DNA from: Terrirubrum sp051646285
GTDB lineage: Bacteria > Pseudomonadota > Alphaproteobacteria > Rhizobiales > Beijerinckiaceae
DNA: 9,254 nucleotides
Direction: 5' to 3'
Assembly: GCA_051646285.1 (NCBI GenBank)
Contig: JBOFCU010000328.1
Location: 1-9,254 of the forward strand
Both the position numbers and the translations under genes were made by a program. Position 1 is the first letter of the stretch. Every line of letters starts with the position of its first letter. Below the pieces are notes generated by a model, which saw only the letters and a list, made by a program, of their open reading frames with translations, was not told the DNA's origin and searched no databases. Positions 1-6,601 of this stretch are shown one piece after another.

Positions 1-370
1 GCGGCGTTCGCCGTTATTTATGCCATCGGCCAAGCCGGAATTGCTGATGCGCACGAAAATATATGCCGGCATTCATGATGGCTGGACCGGCAGCGTGCCC
101 ATTTCCCATAGCCTGCGCATGTTCAATCATATCGCGCAGACAATCGATCCGGACAAAAAAATTGATGAATTAACAGCACGGGCCTTGCTGGAACGCACGG
201 CCAGACCGCTTCCTGCCATGACCATCGCAGGCCGCGCCGTATTTCTGCACCGCCAGGCCCATGGGGCCAGTCTCACCATTTTCGATGGCGGGCACGAAAT
301 GCTCACCCGTCAGGTCATCGCCGACATTGAAGCGGCGATGACACCGGCATTACAGCCCCGGCCCCAATAA
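1..370 (+). CDS. alpha/beta-hydrolase-like protein, C-terminal fragment (5' end outside window)
   Basis: The reading frame is open from base 2 to a TAA at 368-370 and gives 122 visible residues, so the N-terminus and the nucleophile elbow lie upstream of the window. The fragment has a strand-and-loop stretch IHDGWTGSVPISHS followed, near its end, by FDGGHEML. This is the pattern I associate with the C-terminal part of serine alpha/beta hydrolases (prolyl-oligopeptidase or esterase-like), where the His of GGHE, 25 residues from the C-terminus, would complete the catalytic triad. The Asp of IHDG is a candidate acid residue, but its assignment is inference. The ATG at 20 is almost certainly internal, because the frame continues upstream and 116 residues would be too short for the fold. 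The gene converges on ugd with no spacer. Substrate unknown; a role in sugar-ester removal is possible given the neighbourhood but is not shown. Confidence 0.7.
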   Translation, partial: RRSPLFMPSAKPELLMRTKIYAGIHDGWTGSVPISHSLRMFNHIAQTIDPDKKIDELTARALLERTARPLPAMTIAGRAVFLHRQAHGASLTIFDGGHEMLTRQVIADIEAAMTPALQPRPQ

Positions 371-378
371 TCAGGGGC
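361..378. terminator. small GC hairpin spanning two abutting stop codons (possible weak bidirectional terminator)
   Basis: GCCCC at 361-365 pairs with GGGGC at 374-378 around an 8-base loop. The loop holds the TAA stop of the hydrolase (368-370) and the complement of the ugd TGA stop (371-373). The stem is only 5 bp and no T-run follows on either strand, so intrinsic termination is weakly supported. The position between two convergent genes without a spacer is the main argument. Confidence 0.25.
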
Positions 379-1675
379 GGCCAATGCTGACATAATGAAA
401 GCCGTTTTTGCGCATTTCCTCCGGGCGGTAGATATTGCGCAGATCAATGATGACCGGCTCTTTCAGCGACGTGCGCAACCGCTTCATGTCGAGCGCCCGG
501 AATTCTTCCCATTCCGTCACTAGGCAAAGCGCATCCGCGCCTTCAGCGCAGGCATAGGGATCATCGGCATAGTCAACGCCGGTCAGAACCTTTTGCGCCT
601 GCTCAACCCCTTCCGGATCGTAGGCGCGCACAAGGGCACCGCCATCCTGCAAAGCCTGCGTGATGGCGATGGACGGCGCATCGCGCATGTCATCCGTATT
701 CGGCTTGAACGTCAGACCCAGCAGCGCGATCGTCTTGCCGCGCACCGAACCGCCGCAGGCGGCGATGATGCGCCGCGCCATGGCCCGTTTACGCTTGTCG
801 TTGGCGGCAGAAACCGCCTCGACGATGCTGAGCGGCACCGCATAATCCTGCGCGGTCTTGATCAGCGCCAGCGTGTCCTTTGGAAAGCAGGAGCCGCCAT
901 AGCCCGGGCCGGCATGGAGGAATTTGCTGCCGATGCGGTTATCAAGGCCGATGCCGCGCGCCACTTCCTGCACATTGGCACCAACCTCCTCGCACAGATC
1001 CGCCATTTCATTGATGAAGGTGATCTTGGTGGCGAGAAAGGCATTGGCCGCATATTTGATCAGTTCAGACGTGCGCCGGCCGGTAAACAGCAGCGGGGCC
1101 TGGTTGAGATAGAGCGGGCGGTACACCTCGCTCATCACCTCGCGGGCGCGCACATCCTCGGCCCCGATCACAATGCGGTCGGGATGCTTGAAATCATCAA
1201 TGGCCGCGCCTTCGCGCAGGAATTCCGGGTTGGAGACAACGGCGAACTCAAGATCCGGACGGACCTCGCGCATCACACGCTCAACCTCATCGCCGGTGCC
1301 CACCGGCACGGTGCTCTTCGTCACGATCACCGCATAGCCGGTCATGGCACGGGCAATATCGCGGGCAGCATCAAACACATAGGTCAGGTCTGCATGGCCA
1401 TCGCCGCGGCGTGAGGGTGTGCCGACGGCGATGAAGATCGCATCAGCGCCCTCCACCGCAGCCGCCAGATCCGTGCCGAAGGACAGCCGCTTTGCCTTGC
1501 GGTTGGCTGCCACCAGCTCCGACAGGCCCGGCTCGAAAATCGGAATTTCACCCTGATTGAGGCGGTCGATCTTTGTGACATCCTTGTCCACGCAGATCAC
1601 GGTATGACCGAAATCGGCCAGACACGCTCCCGAAACAAGGCCCACATAGCCTGAGCCAACCATGACAATCCGCAT
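371..1675 (-). CDS. ugd: UDP-glucose 6-dehydrogenase
   Basis: This 434-residue protein oxidises UDP-glucose to UDP-glucuronate with two NAD+ in the cytoplasm, supplying the uronate donor for polysaccharide assembly. Visible motifs: the Rossmann signature GSGYVG (residues 7-12) with an acidic residue at D30 for NAD ribose binding; GTP at 85-87; STVPVGT at 121-127; NPEFLREG at 149-156; IKYAANAF at 206-213 with the conserved Lys207 and Asn211; the active-site stretch GPGYGGSCFPKD with catalytic Cys263 and Asp267; and FKPNTDDMRDAP at 323-334 in the C-terminal UDP-binding domain. Length is normal for the UDP-glucose/GDP-mannose dehydrogenase family. The ATG start is supported by GGGGA (complement of 1681-1685) five bases upstream. 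The gene stands alone on its strand, divergent from a glycosyltransferase and convergent with the hydrolase. Rhizobial equivalents are often called rkpK. No residues needed for catalysis appear to be missing. Confidence 0.97.
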   Translation of the reverse strand: MRIVMVGSGYVGLVSGACLADFGHTVICVDKDVTKIDRLNQGEIPIFEPGLSELVAANRKAKRLSFGTDLAAAVEGADAIFIAVGTPSRRGDGHADLTYVFDAARDIARAMTGYAVIVTKSTVPVGTGDEVERVMREVRPDLEFAVVSNPEFLREGAAIDDFKHPDRIVIGAEDVRAREVMSEVYRPLYLNQAPLLFTGRRTSELIKYAANAFLATKITFINEMADLCEEVGANVQEVARGIGLDNRIGSKFLHAGPGYGGSCFPKDTLALIKTAQDYAVPLSIVEAVSAANDKRKRAMARRIIAACGGSVRGKTIALLGLTFKPNTDDMRDAPSIAITQALQDGGALVRAYDPEGVEQAQKVLTGVDYADDPYACAEGADALCLVTEWEEFRALDMKRLRTSLKEPVIIDLRNIYRPEEMRKNGFHYVSIGRP

Positions 1676-1865
1676 TGAAATCCCCGTATCCTAATGATGT
1701 GGGCCACAGCCCAGTTGAATGGCGCTTGTTATAACCTGCATGAGGCAAGGTCTATACCAGTGGCGCACCTATGCATTCCGATCATGGCATGGACGTGACG
1801 GTCAGAGTATGCGATTGGCCGCGCCAGCCCGGCGCGCCTTCAGCGCGCGAACCAGACGGAAATCC
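1676..1865. promoter_or_regulatory. divergent spacer between ugd and the glycosyltransferase; promoters expected
   Basis: These 190 bases separate two divergent starts and should carry promoters for both. Seen in it: a short inverted repeat TGGGC-CACA-GCCCA (1700-1713); a perfect 8-base palindrome GTTATAAC (1728-1735) that would give a TATAAC -10-like hexamer on either strand; and CTATAC (1752-1757), which resembles an alphaproteobacterial -10. A CTTGTT at 1725-1730 lies 21 bases before CTATAC, too far for a good -35/-10 pair. No convincing promoter pair can be named. The region 1719-1865 is also open in the frame of the downstream gene, but the residues encoded there look non-conserved and basic. 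Confidence 0.35.
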
Positions 1866-3002
1866 ATGCAGCTGCTCCTGTTCATGTCCTTCGGTGGATC
1901 GCTGACCAAATGGCAGCGTGAGGGCATTTTATCGCGCGAAATCGAGCTGTATGTAGAGCATCTGCGCCGCGGCAATGTTGATGAAGTGCTGATCTATACC
2001 TACAGCCATGACGACCAGCGCGCGCTGGAGCAGGTGGATTGCGGCGACATGATCCGCTCGCGCATCACCCTGGTGCCGCCCCGCCGCAAGATGGCCGGCA
2101 AGCTGGGAGCGCTGCTCCATTCCTTTGATCTGATACAGCTTTGGCGTCTGCGCCGGCGTGCCAGCCTGTCCAAAACCAACCAGGTCAGCGGCTCATGGCC
2201 GGCCATCATCCTGACATGGATGGGTGTGCCGCTGTTTGCCCGCTGCGGGTACCTCCTGTCCCGGCGGCTGGAGAAAAATGGCGACCGCAAGAAGGCGATG
2301 GTCGCGCGCGCGCTGGACTTTATATTCTTCAATTCCGCTCGTATCGTATCCGTAACGACCGACGCGGCGAAAGACACGGTTCAATCCGTGCTCATGGGGC
2401 GCGGAACACGGGTGTTCACCAGCCCGACCTACGTGAATACTGAACTGTTTCAGTCTGATGCCGCCGCCAAGCGGGACGATGGCATCATCATCTTTGTAGG
2501 CCGGCTTGAGCCGCAAAAGAACGTGCATGCCATTGTTGACGCCTGCCACCGCACCGGCATGAAGCTGGTGATTGTCGGCGATGGCAGCCTGCGCGAGGCT
2601 GTTAAAAGCCAGATTGATACCTTGGGCATGGATGCCGCGATCATCCCCCGCGCCGAAAACACCGCCATTGCCCATCTCTACCGCAAGCACCGCTTCTTCA
2701 TTCTCGCCAGCGTGCATGAAGGGCTGCCGAAAGCCCTGATCGAGGCCATGTCCGCAGAAATGACCTGTATCGGCACCCATGTGCCCGGCATCTCCGACCT
2801 CATCACAGATGGCGAAACCGGCTTCCTGTCGCCAACGCTTGACGCTGGAGCCCTTGCCGACACCATCATCCGCGCCCGCGCCGATGGCCAGAAGGCGGTT
2901 GCCGTCGCCAAAGCGGCGCGTCAAACCGTGCTGAATCGCCATTCCATCGCAACATACGTCCAGCGCGAGCGCGACGAGATGGATGCGGCCTTGGCCCGCT
3001 GA
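1866..3002 (+). CDS. glycosyltransferase family 4 (GT-B fold)
   Basis: The predicted cytoplasmic or membrane-associated GT-B enzyme moves a sugar from a nucleotide donor onto a lipid-linked acceptor. In the 378-residue protein the C-terminal donor domain is clear: IIFVGRLEPQKN (208-219, with Arg213 and Lys218 in the phosphate-binding positions), VIVGDGSLRE (235-244), and the family-4 E-x7-E element in HEGLPKALIEAM (Glu285 and Glu293), then TDGETGFL. The N-terminal domain begins LLFMSFGGSLTKWQREGILSRE, a form seen in a GT4 branch that lacks the common GGxE loop. The ATG at 1866 is preferred because GACGGA (1855-1860) sits five bases before it and the recognisable protein begins there. An in-frame ATG at 1719 would add 49 basic, unconserved residues, and one at 1809 would add 19. 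The gene is monocistronic between two opposite-strand genes. Donor and acceptor cannot be read from the sequence. Confidence 0.9.
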   Translation: MQLLLFMSFGGSLTKWQREGILSREIELYVEHLRRGNVDEVLIYTYSHDDQRALEQVDCGDMIRSRITLVPPRRKMAGKLGALLHSFDLIQLWRLRRRASLSKTNQVSGSWPAIILTWMGVPLFARCGYLLSRRLEKNGDRKKAMVARALDFIFFNSARIVSVTTDAAKDTVQSVLMGRGTRVFTSPTYVNTELFQSDAAAKRDDGIIIFVGRLEPQKNVHAIVDACHRTGMKLVIVGDGSLREAVKSQIDTLGMDAAIIPRAENTAIAHLYRKHRFFILASVHEGLPKALIEAMSAEMTCIGTHVPGISDLITDGETGFLSPTLDAGALADTIIRARADGQKAVAVAKAARQTVLNRHSIATYVQRERDEMDAALAR

Positions 3003-3025
3003 TCCGGCCCCATTCAGAATAAGCG

Positions 3026-4375
3026 TCAGTACGGACAGGCCAGCCCGCCGGATGCTGCTTTCGCATGGCCACACAGCCACGCCGTCAGCCGCGCCAGATC
3101 GCTGGCCGTTCGCACCGCCTCGGCAATAGGCGGCGTCAGGGTATGGCGCTTTTCCGGCCAGTCGATATAGCCGCCAATGGCCTGCTCGTTGGAGAGCAAA
3201 CGCGCCGACCCAGCCGCAACATTGGCCATGATCCGCGCATCGTTGGGATTTCGCCGGGCCGGCGATGCCCCGGCAAAGCCGAGTTGGCGCGGGAAAAGTG
3301 TCTGCGCCGGCTGCACGGCCCAGTGGGCGATCGTGTGAGCCGGACGCACTGCCAGCCGCTCCGGCTGTTCGGCCGCCGGCAAGCGGCCGCACTCCGCCCG
3401 GGCTCCAGCGGTGATGTTGTCGGCCAGATGCACCGGTGTCTGCGGCTCCCGTTCAAAGAACCTGCGGTCAACCGCGATAAAGGGTTGCCGGCACAGCGTA
3501 TCGGCACCAGGCAGATACACATTTGAAATCATGTCGATAGCACCAGCCGACAGCACCTCCTTGCTGGAATCGATATGGCTGGATGCCCGCCCCGGATTGA
3601 CGATGATATTGTTGATGAAGGACACGCGGTTGCCCTGGGTCAGGCGCGGATTGCGCTGGTTGCCCGCAACAAACACGGAGCCAAGCACCTCCACGCGTCC
3701 GACCGTATTGCCGAGCAGCATATTCATGGAATGGATGCCCTTGGGATGCCCGCCCTGCATCAGCGGTTCAGCCAGCAGCGAGCGCTCGATACGCACCCCG
3801 TCCACCAGCCCCTGCAATCCGAGATTTTCATCAATCCCCCACGCAAGAGTCATATGCCGGATGACAACATCGCTGATCCGGTTGCCGCGCGACGGTGATC
3901 CATACACCGTAAGGGAATCACGGCTTTCAGCCACTTTGCTGTCTGCCGTGGCACCGGCATAAACCGCGATGTGGCTGATACTGACATCGCTGGCCCGCAC
4001 CTTGATGCCGGCACCATACAGCGCCACCGGCCCCGGTGCGGTTTCCCCGGCAAGGGTGACACGCCCATGCTCGATCACAAGATCAGAACTCAGCCTGATT
4101 GTGCCAGAGACAGCAAAGACAATGAGCCTTGGCACCTTTGCCGCCAGCGCTTCGCGTAAACTGCCCGGCCCGGCGTCAGCCAGCGACACAACTTCAACAA
4201 TCCGTGAACCACTCACCAGCCCACCCGCTGCACGTCCATCGGCGGCACGAACAGAATTGCTGAAACTGCACACAAGGGTGAGGAAAATAGCGGCACTGTG
4301 CCACACGCCTGATCGATGGCAGCGCCGGCCAGTTTGCGCCATCAGCCGCCAAAAAAACATTGCTCTTTCAGACAT
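3026..4375 (-). CDS. secreted pectate-lyase-like right-handed beta-helix protein
   Basis: This 449-residue protein starts with a basic N-terminus and a hydrophobic core (about residues 28-41), followed by a signal peptidase I-like site VRA-ADG (cleavage after Ala44), so it should be exported. The mature part matches the layout I know from bacterial pectate-lyase-like proteins: VVSLADAGPGSLREAL (62-77), FAVSGTIRLSSDLVI (87-101), VTLAGETAPGP (106-116), DVVIRHMTLAWGIDENL (169-185), HPKGIHSMNMLLG (210-222), RNPRL (241-245), FINNIIVNPG (253-262), and a C-terminal DARIMANV...IGGY segment (379-403). These enzymes cleave uronate-containing chains by beta-elimination. RNPRL aligns in kind with the RxP element that carries the catalytic Arg of PL1 enzymes, but activity on pectate is not implied. 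Start is uncertain: ATGs at 4375, 4360 (preceded by GAAAGAG) and 4342 (preceded by GGCGG) all leave a signal peptide. It lies antisense between two + strand biosynthesis genes. Confidence 0.85.
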   Translation of the reverse strand: MSERAMFFWRLMAQTGRRCHRSGVWHSAAIFLTLVCSFSNSVRAADGRAAGGLVSGSRIVEVVSLADAGPGSLREALAAKVPRLIVFAVSGTIRLSSDLVIEHGRVTLAGETAPGPVALYGAGIKVRASDVSISHIAVYAGATADSKVAESRDSLTVYGSPSRGNRISDVVIRHMTLAWGIDENLGLQGLVDGVRIERSLLAEPLMQGGHPKGIHSMNMLLGNTVGRVEVLGSVFVAGNQRNPRLTQGNRVSFINNIIVNPGRASSHIDSSKEVLSAGAIDMISNVYLPGADTLCRQPFIAVDRRFFEREPQTPVHLADNITAGARAECGRLPAAEQPERLAVRPAHTIAHWAVQPAQTLFPRQLGFAGASPARRNPNDARIMANVAAGSARLLSNEQAIGGYIDWPEKRHTLTPPIAEAVRTASDLARLTAWLCGHAKAASGGLACPY

Positions 4376-4526
4376 TAAACAAATCTAGCCTGATTGTTAC
4401 CCATCATCAAGTTGCATGGTGCAGCCATCTGTGTAACAGAGCCAGCGATTTTTCCGGGCATCATATCCAACCGGTCTGGCCCTGACTGCGGCCACAGGCA
4501 ATCCGCTTGAAAAGAAACAACTCGAC
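4376..4526. promoter_or_regulatory. divergent spacer between lyase-like gene and flippase operon
   Basis: These 151 bases hold the upstream regions of two divergent units. TGTTAC (4395-4400) and GTAACA (4433-4438) form an inverted pair 32 bases apart, between which TGCA occurs twice (4413-4416 and 4420-4423). TTGCAT (4412-4417) and TAACAG (4434-4439) are 16 bases apart and could be a poor -35/-10 pair for the flippase operon. None of these is strong enough to name a promoter or an operator with confidence. Confidence 0.3.
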
Positions 4527-5798
4527 ATGGCGCCACACCAAAAAGCGAAAAGGCATCTGACCTATTTGCTAAAAAAAGCACCGTTGTCAGTGGCGGCTTC
4601 CGCACTGCCGGGCTTTGTCAATTATGTGATCGTCATTTACCTGACCTACGCATTGTCGGCATCGGCCGCTGGCGAATATCGCATCCTGTTTTCGATTTTT
4701 TCCTTGGCCGGCCTCGCAACATTATTGGAAACATCAAAGGTTTTTGTGCGTGCCGTAGCGCGTGATGACAGTCAGGCCATGGGTGCGCTGTTTTTGGGCC
4801 GCATCTATTTTGCAATATCAGCTGTTTCCTTGCTCGTCCTTGCCGTGGTGCTTGCGCCTGCTGGATTTCTGCCGGAGCGCTGGATCAACGCCTCACCCAT
4901 TGCCATTGCTGTCATGGTCGCGGCCCTGTTTTATTCACTGTTCGATTTATATGCGCCCTATCTTCAGGCCAAACAGAGCTTCGACCGCTTTTTTCTTTTT
5001 GCCCTGATCAAATACATCACGGCGCTGGTTTTATTCATTGCGATGATATGGGTTGGCTACTCCGTCACAATCGCCACAACTGTGCAGCTTGTGATGATGA
5101 CGCTGTTTCACGCCGTATTCTTCTTGAGCACAGCAGCACGCGACATGACATGGTCACGCGCCAGTGCTGGGCCTGTAACGGTGGCACAAACAGCCGAACC
5201 GCGTGAAGCGGCCGTGTTGAGCTTTGCCAACGCCATTCCCAACGCGCTGGAACATATCGATAAACTTGTCATTGGCGCCGTATTCGGACTGGAGGTGCTG
5301 GGGCTTTATACCCTCGGCTTTTCAACCGGCCGGTTCATTTACAACAGCCTGAAGCCGGCCATCTATATTTACTACCGGCAGTTTGTGGACACCATGCCGC
5401 CAGCCCGCATCGTATTGACAATTGGTATTGGCTTTACACTGTTCGGCTTAGTGTGCGCAGGCCTCTACTGGTGGGCTATTGCCCAGATTCCGGCCCTCTA
5501 CAAATTCCGTGGCACAGAATGGGTCGCCGCGATCATTTTTGCGTCCTACGGCGTGGCCATGGCTGATGCGATTTACGCGCAGGCCTTTGCCATCAACAAG
5601 GATACGCGCTCTGGCCATCTTCTCACCGCCAATCTCATTTCCAGTGCCGCATGCATCGCCATGTTCATTGTTGCGGCGATGCTGCCCGTCTCCGTAGCGC
5701 TGCTTGTATTTGCAGCGCATTATTGTGTCCGCCACGCCCTGACCATGGTGATTTTATCCCATTTGCGCAGGCGTGATGTGCAGGAAGGACGCGCCTGA
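4527..5798 (+). CDS. Wzx/PST-type polysaccharide flippase (MOP superfamily)
   Basis: This very hydrophobic 423-residue integral inner-membrane protein would move undecaprenyl-linked repeat units from the cytoplasmic to the periplasmic face. About ten to twelve membrane spans can be drawn, for example near residues 17-42, 88-111, 123-145, 157-178, 183-200, 248-270, 294-320, 332-352, 366-386 and 388-410. A loop rich in charged and small residues at 203-228 splits the two halves. The stretch ALEHIDKLVIGAVFGLEVLGLYTLGF (from residue 240), with a charged HIDK helix followed by a glycine-rich LG-Y turn, is typical of the second half of PST/Wzx flippases. Length is normal for the family. The ATG lacks a strong ribosome site (only AAAAGAAA at 4510-4517). 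It is first in an operon and shares one base with the next gene (TGATG). Codons are richer in TTT, ATT and TTA than in the flanking genes. Confidence 0.9.
   Translation: MAPHQKAKRHLTYLLKKAPLSVAASALPGFVNYVIVIYLTYALSASAAGEYRILFSIFSLAGLATLLETSKVFVRAVARDDSQAMGALFLGRIYFAISAVSLLVLAVVLAPAGFLPERWINASPIAIAVMVAALFYSLFDLYAPYLQAKQSFDRFFLFALIKYITALVLFIAMIWVGYSVTIATTVQLVMMTLFHAVFFLSTAARDMTWSRASAGPVTVAQTAEPREAAVLSFANAIPNALEHIDKLVIGAVFGLEVLGLYTLGFSTGRFIYNSLKPAIYIYYRQFVDTMPPARIVLTIGIGFTLFGLVCAGLYWWAIAQIPALYKFRGTEWVAAIIFASYGVAMADAIYAQAFAINKDTRSGHLLTANLISSAACIAMFIVAAMLPVSVALLVFAAHYCVRHALTMVILSHLRRRDVQEGRA
5782..5789 (+). promoter_or_regulatory. strong ribosome binding site inside the end of the flippase gene
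   Basis: AGGAAGGA lies eight bases before the ATG at 5798, within the last codons of the flippase. It fixes the start of the family-2 glycosyltransferase and, with the TGATG stop-start overlap, suggests translational coupling. Confidence 0.75.
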
Positions 5799-6601
5799 TG
5801 GCTGATCAGCCAAAATTATCTGTCATTATTCCCACGGTTGGCAGTGATGCCTTGCCGGAGATCGTGAAGGTCTTTCTGGAATCTCCTGTCGCAGCCGAAG
5901 TGATTGTCGTTGTCGACAAGCCTGATGCTGATATGCAGGCGCTTGAAGAGATGGCGCGCAGAAATTCCGCCTTGCGCATCATCCGCAATGAAATAAATCT
6001 TGGCGTGACCCGTTCCCTCAACAAGGCCATTGCAGCGTCCCATGGCGAGATCATTGTCCGCAATGACGATGATGATCTGCCGCATCCGCAACGTCTGGAA
6101 AAAACACAGGCATTCTTCGACACCAATCCCGCATGCGATATGGGATTTGCATTCGCGACGGGCCGTGATGAAGCCTCAGGCCGTGAATGGCTGATTGATT
6201 CGCCACTGGACGACTTGGAGATCAAGAAAAAATTGCAGGAGCGTAATTTTATTGTTCATTCCACGCTGGCATTTCGCAAGTCAGTGTTGGCAAAGATTGA
6301 TTTTTACGATCCGACATTTCGCTATGCGCAGGATTATGACATGTATTTGCGCGCCACCCATGCCGGCCTCACATTCGGCGTGATTCCAGAGCCACTGGTG
6401 ACACGTGTGTATCACGATCAATCGATTACTGTGAGCCGGCGCCACAGGCAGATATTGTTTTCGTTTGCCGCCAGATTGATTCATCTGGCCGAATCCGCCG
6501 AACCAATGAACATTTGGCCTACCATTCGCACCTATCTCAAATTATTGCTTGTTCCAAACAGTTTGCGACAACTCAGACGGAGGCTTGGCCGTGGGCGATA
6601 A
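5798..6601 (+). CDS. glycosyltransferase family 2 (GT-A fold)
   Basis: This 267-residue inverting GT-A enzyme is predicted to add one sugar to the growing lipid-linked unit on the cytoplasmic side. It opens with LSVIIPTVGSDALPEIVKVFLES, the usual first strand and helix of the GT2 nucleotide-binding fold. Next comes VIVVVDKPDAD (36-46), then RIIRNEINLGVTRSLNKAIAASHGEIIVRNDDDD (60-93), where the Asp run at 90-93 is the DxD metal/nucleotide site. QDYDMYLRA (178-186) occupies the position of the ED-Y catalytic-base motif, with Gln-Asp in place of Glu-Asp. The C-terminal part is amphipathic and basic (258-267), suited to membrane association. Length is at the short end of normal. The gene overlaps the flippase by one base and the next glycosyltransferase by eleven. 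Base composition is lower in GC than ugd or the lyase-like gene. The transferred sugar cannot be inferred. Confidence 0.93.
   Translation: MADQPKLSVIIPTVGSDALPEIVKVFLESPVAAEVIVVVDKPDADMQALEEMARRNSALRIIRNEINLGVTRSLNKAIAASHGEIIVRNDDDDLPHPQRLEKTQAFFDTNPACDMGFAFATGRDEASGREWLIDSPLDDLEIKKKLQERNFIVHSTLAFRKSVLAKIDFYDPTFRYAQDYDMYLRATHAGLTFGVIPEPLVTRVYHDQSITVSRRHRQILFSFAARLIHLAESAEPMNIWPTIRTYLKLLLVPNSLRQLRRRLGRGR
6578..6583 (+). promoter_or_regulatory. ribosome binding site that selects a GTG start
   Basis: CGGAGG is seven bases before the GTG at 6591 but nineteen before the first nearby ATG at 6603. This makes the GTG the likely start of the third operon gene. The site lies within the last codons of the family-2 glycosyltransferase. 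Confidence 0.7.

Noticed and set aside
593..1414. A long + strand open frame (273 codons) opposite ugd
   Set aside because: It lies entirely antisense to a well-conserved dehydrogenase, is rich in His, Arg and Ala as expected for a shadow frame in GC-rich DNA, and shows no recognisable domain.
1719..1865. N-terminal extension of the first glycosyltransferase from the ATG at 1719
   Set aside because: The 49 extra residues are basic and unlike any GT4 N-terminus, while the ATG at 1866 has a better ribosome site and begins right at the first beta strand.
3003..3025. The 23-base gap between the convergent glycosyltransferase and lyase-like genes, searched for a terminator
   Set aside because: No inverted repeat or T-run is present.
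2193..3392. A long - strand open frame (399 codons) across the end of the first glycosyltransferase and the end of the lyase-like gene
   Set aside because: It overlaps two supported genes in other frames and its translation has no domain, signal or family pattern.
4571..4577. Run of seven A near the 5' end of the flippase gene, with a matching run at 4351-4357 in the lyase-like gene, considered as phase-variation tracts
   Set aside because: Similar runs of seven occur elsewhere in the window (for example near 155-161 and 7913-7919), and seven bases is short for a switch; no frame disruption is seen.
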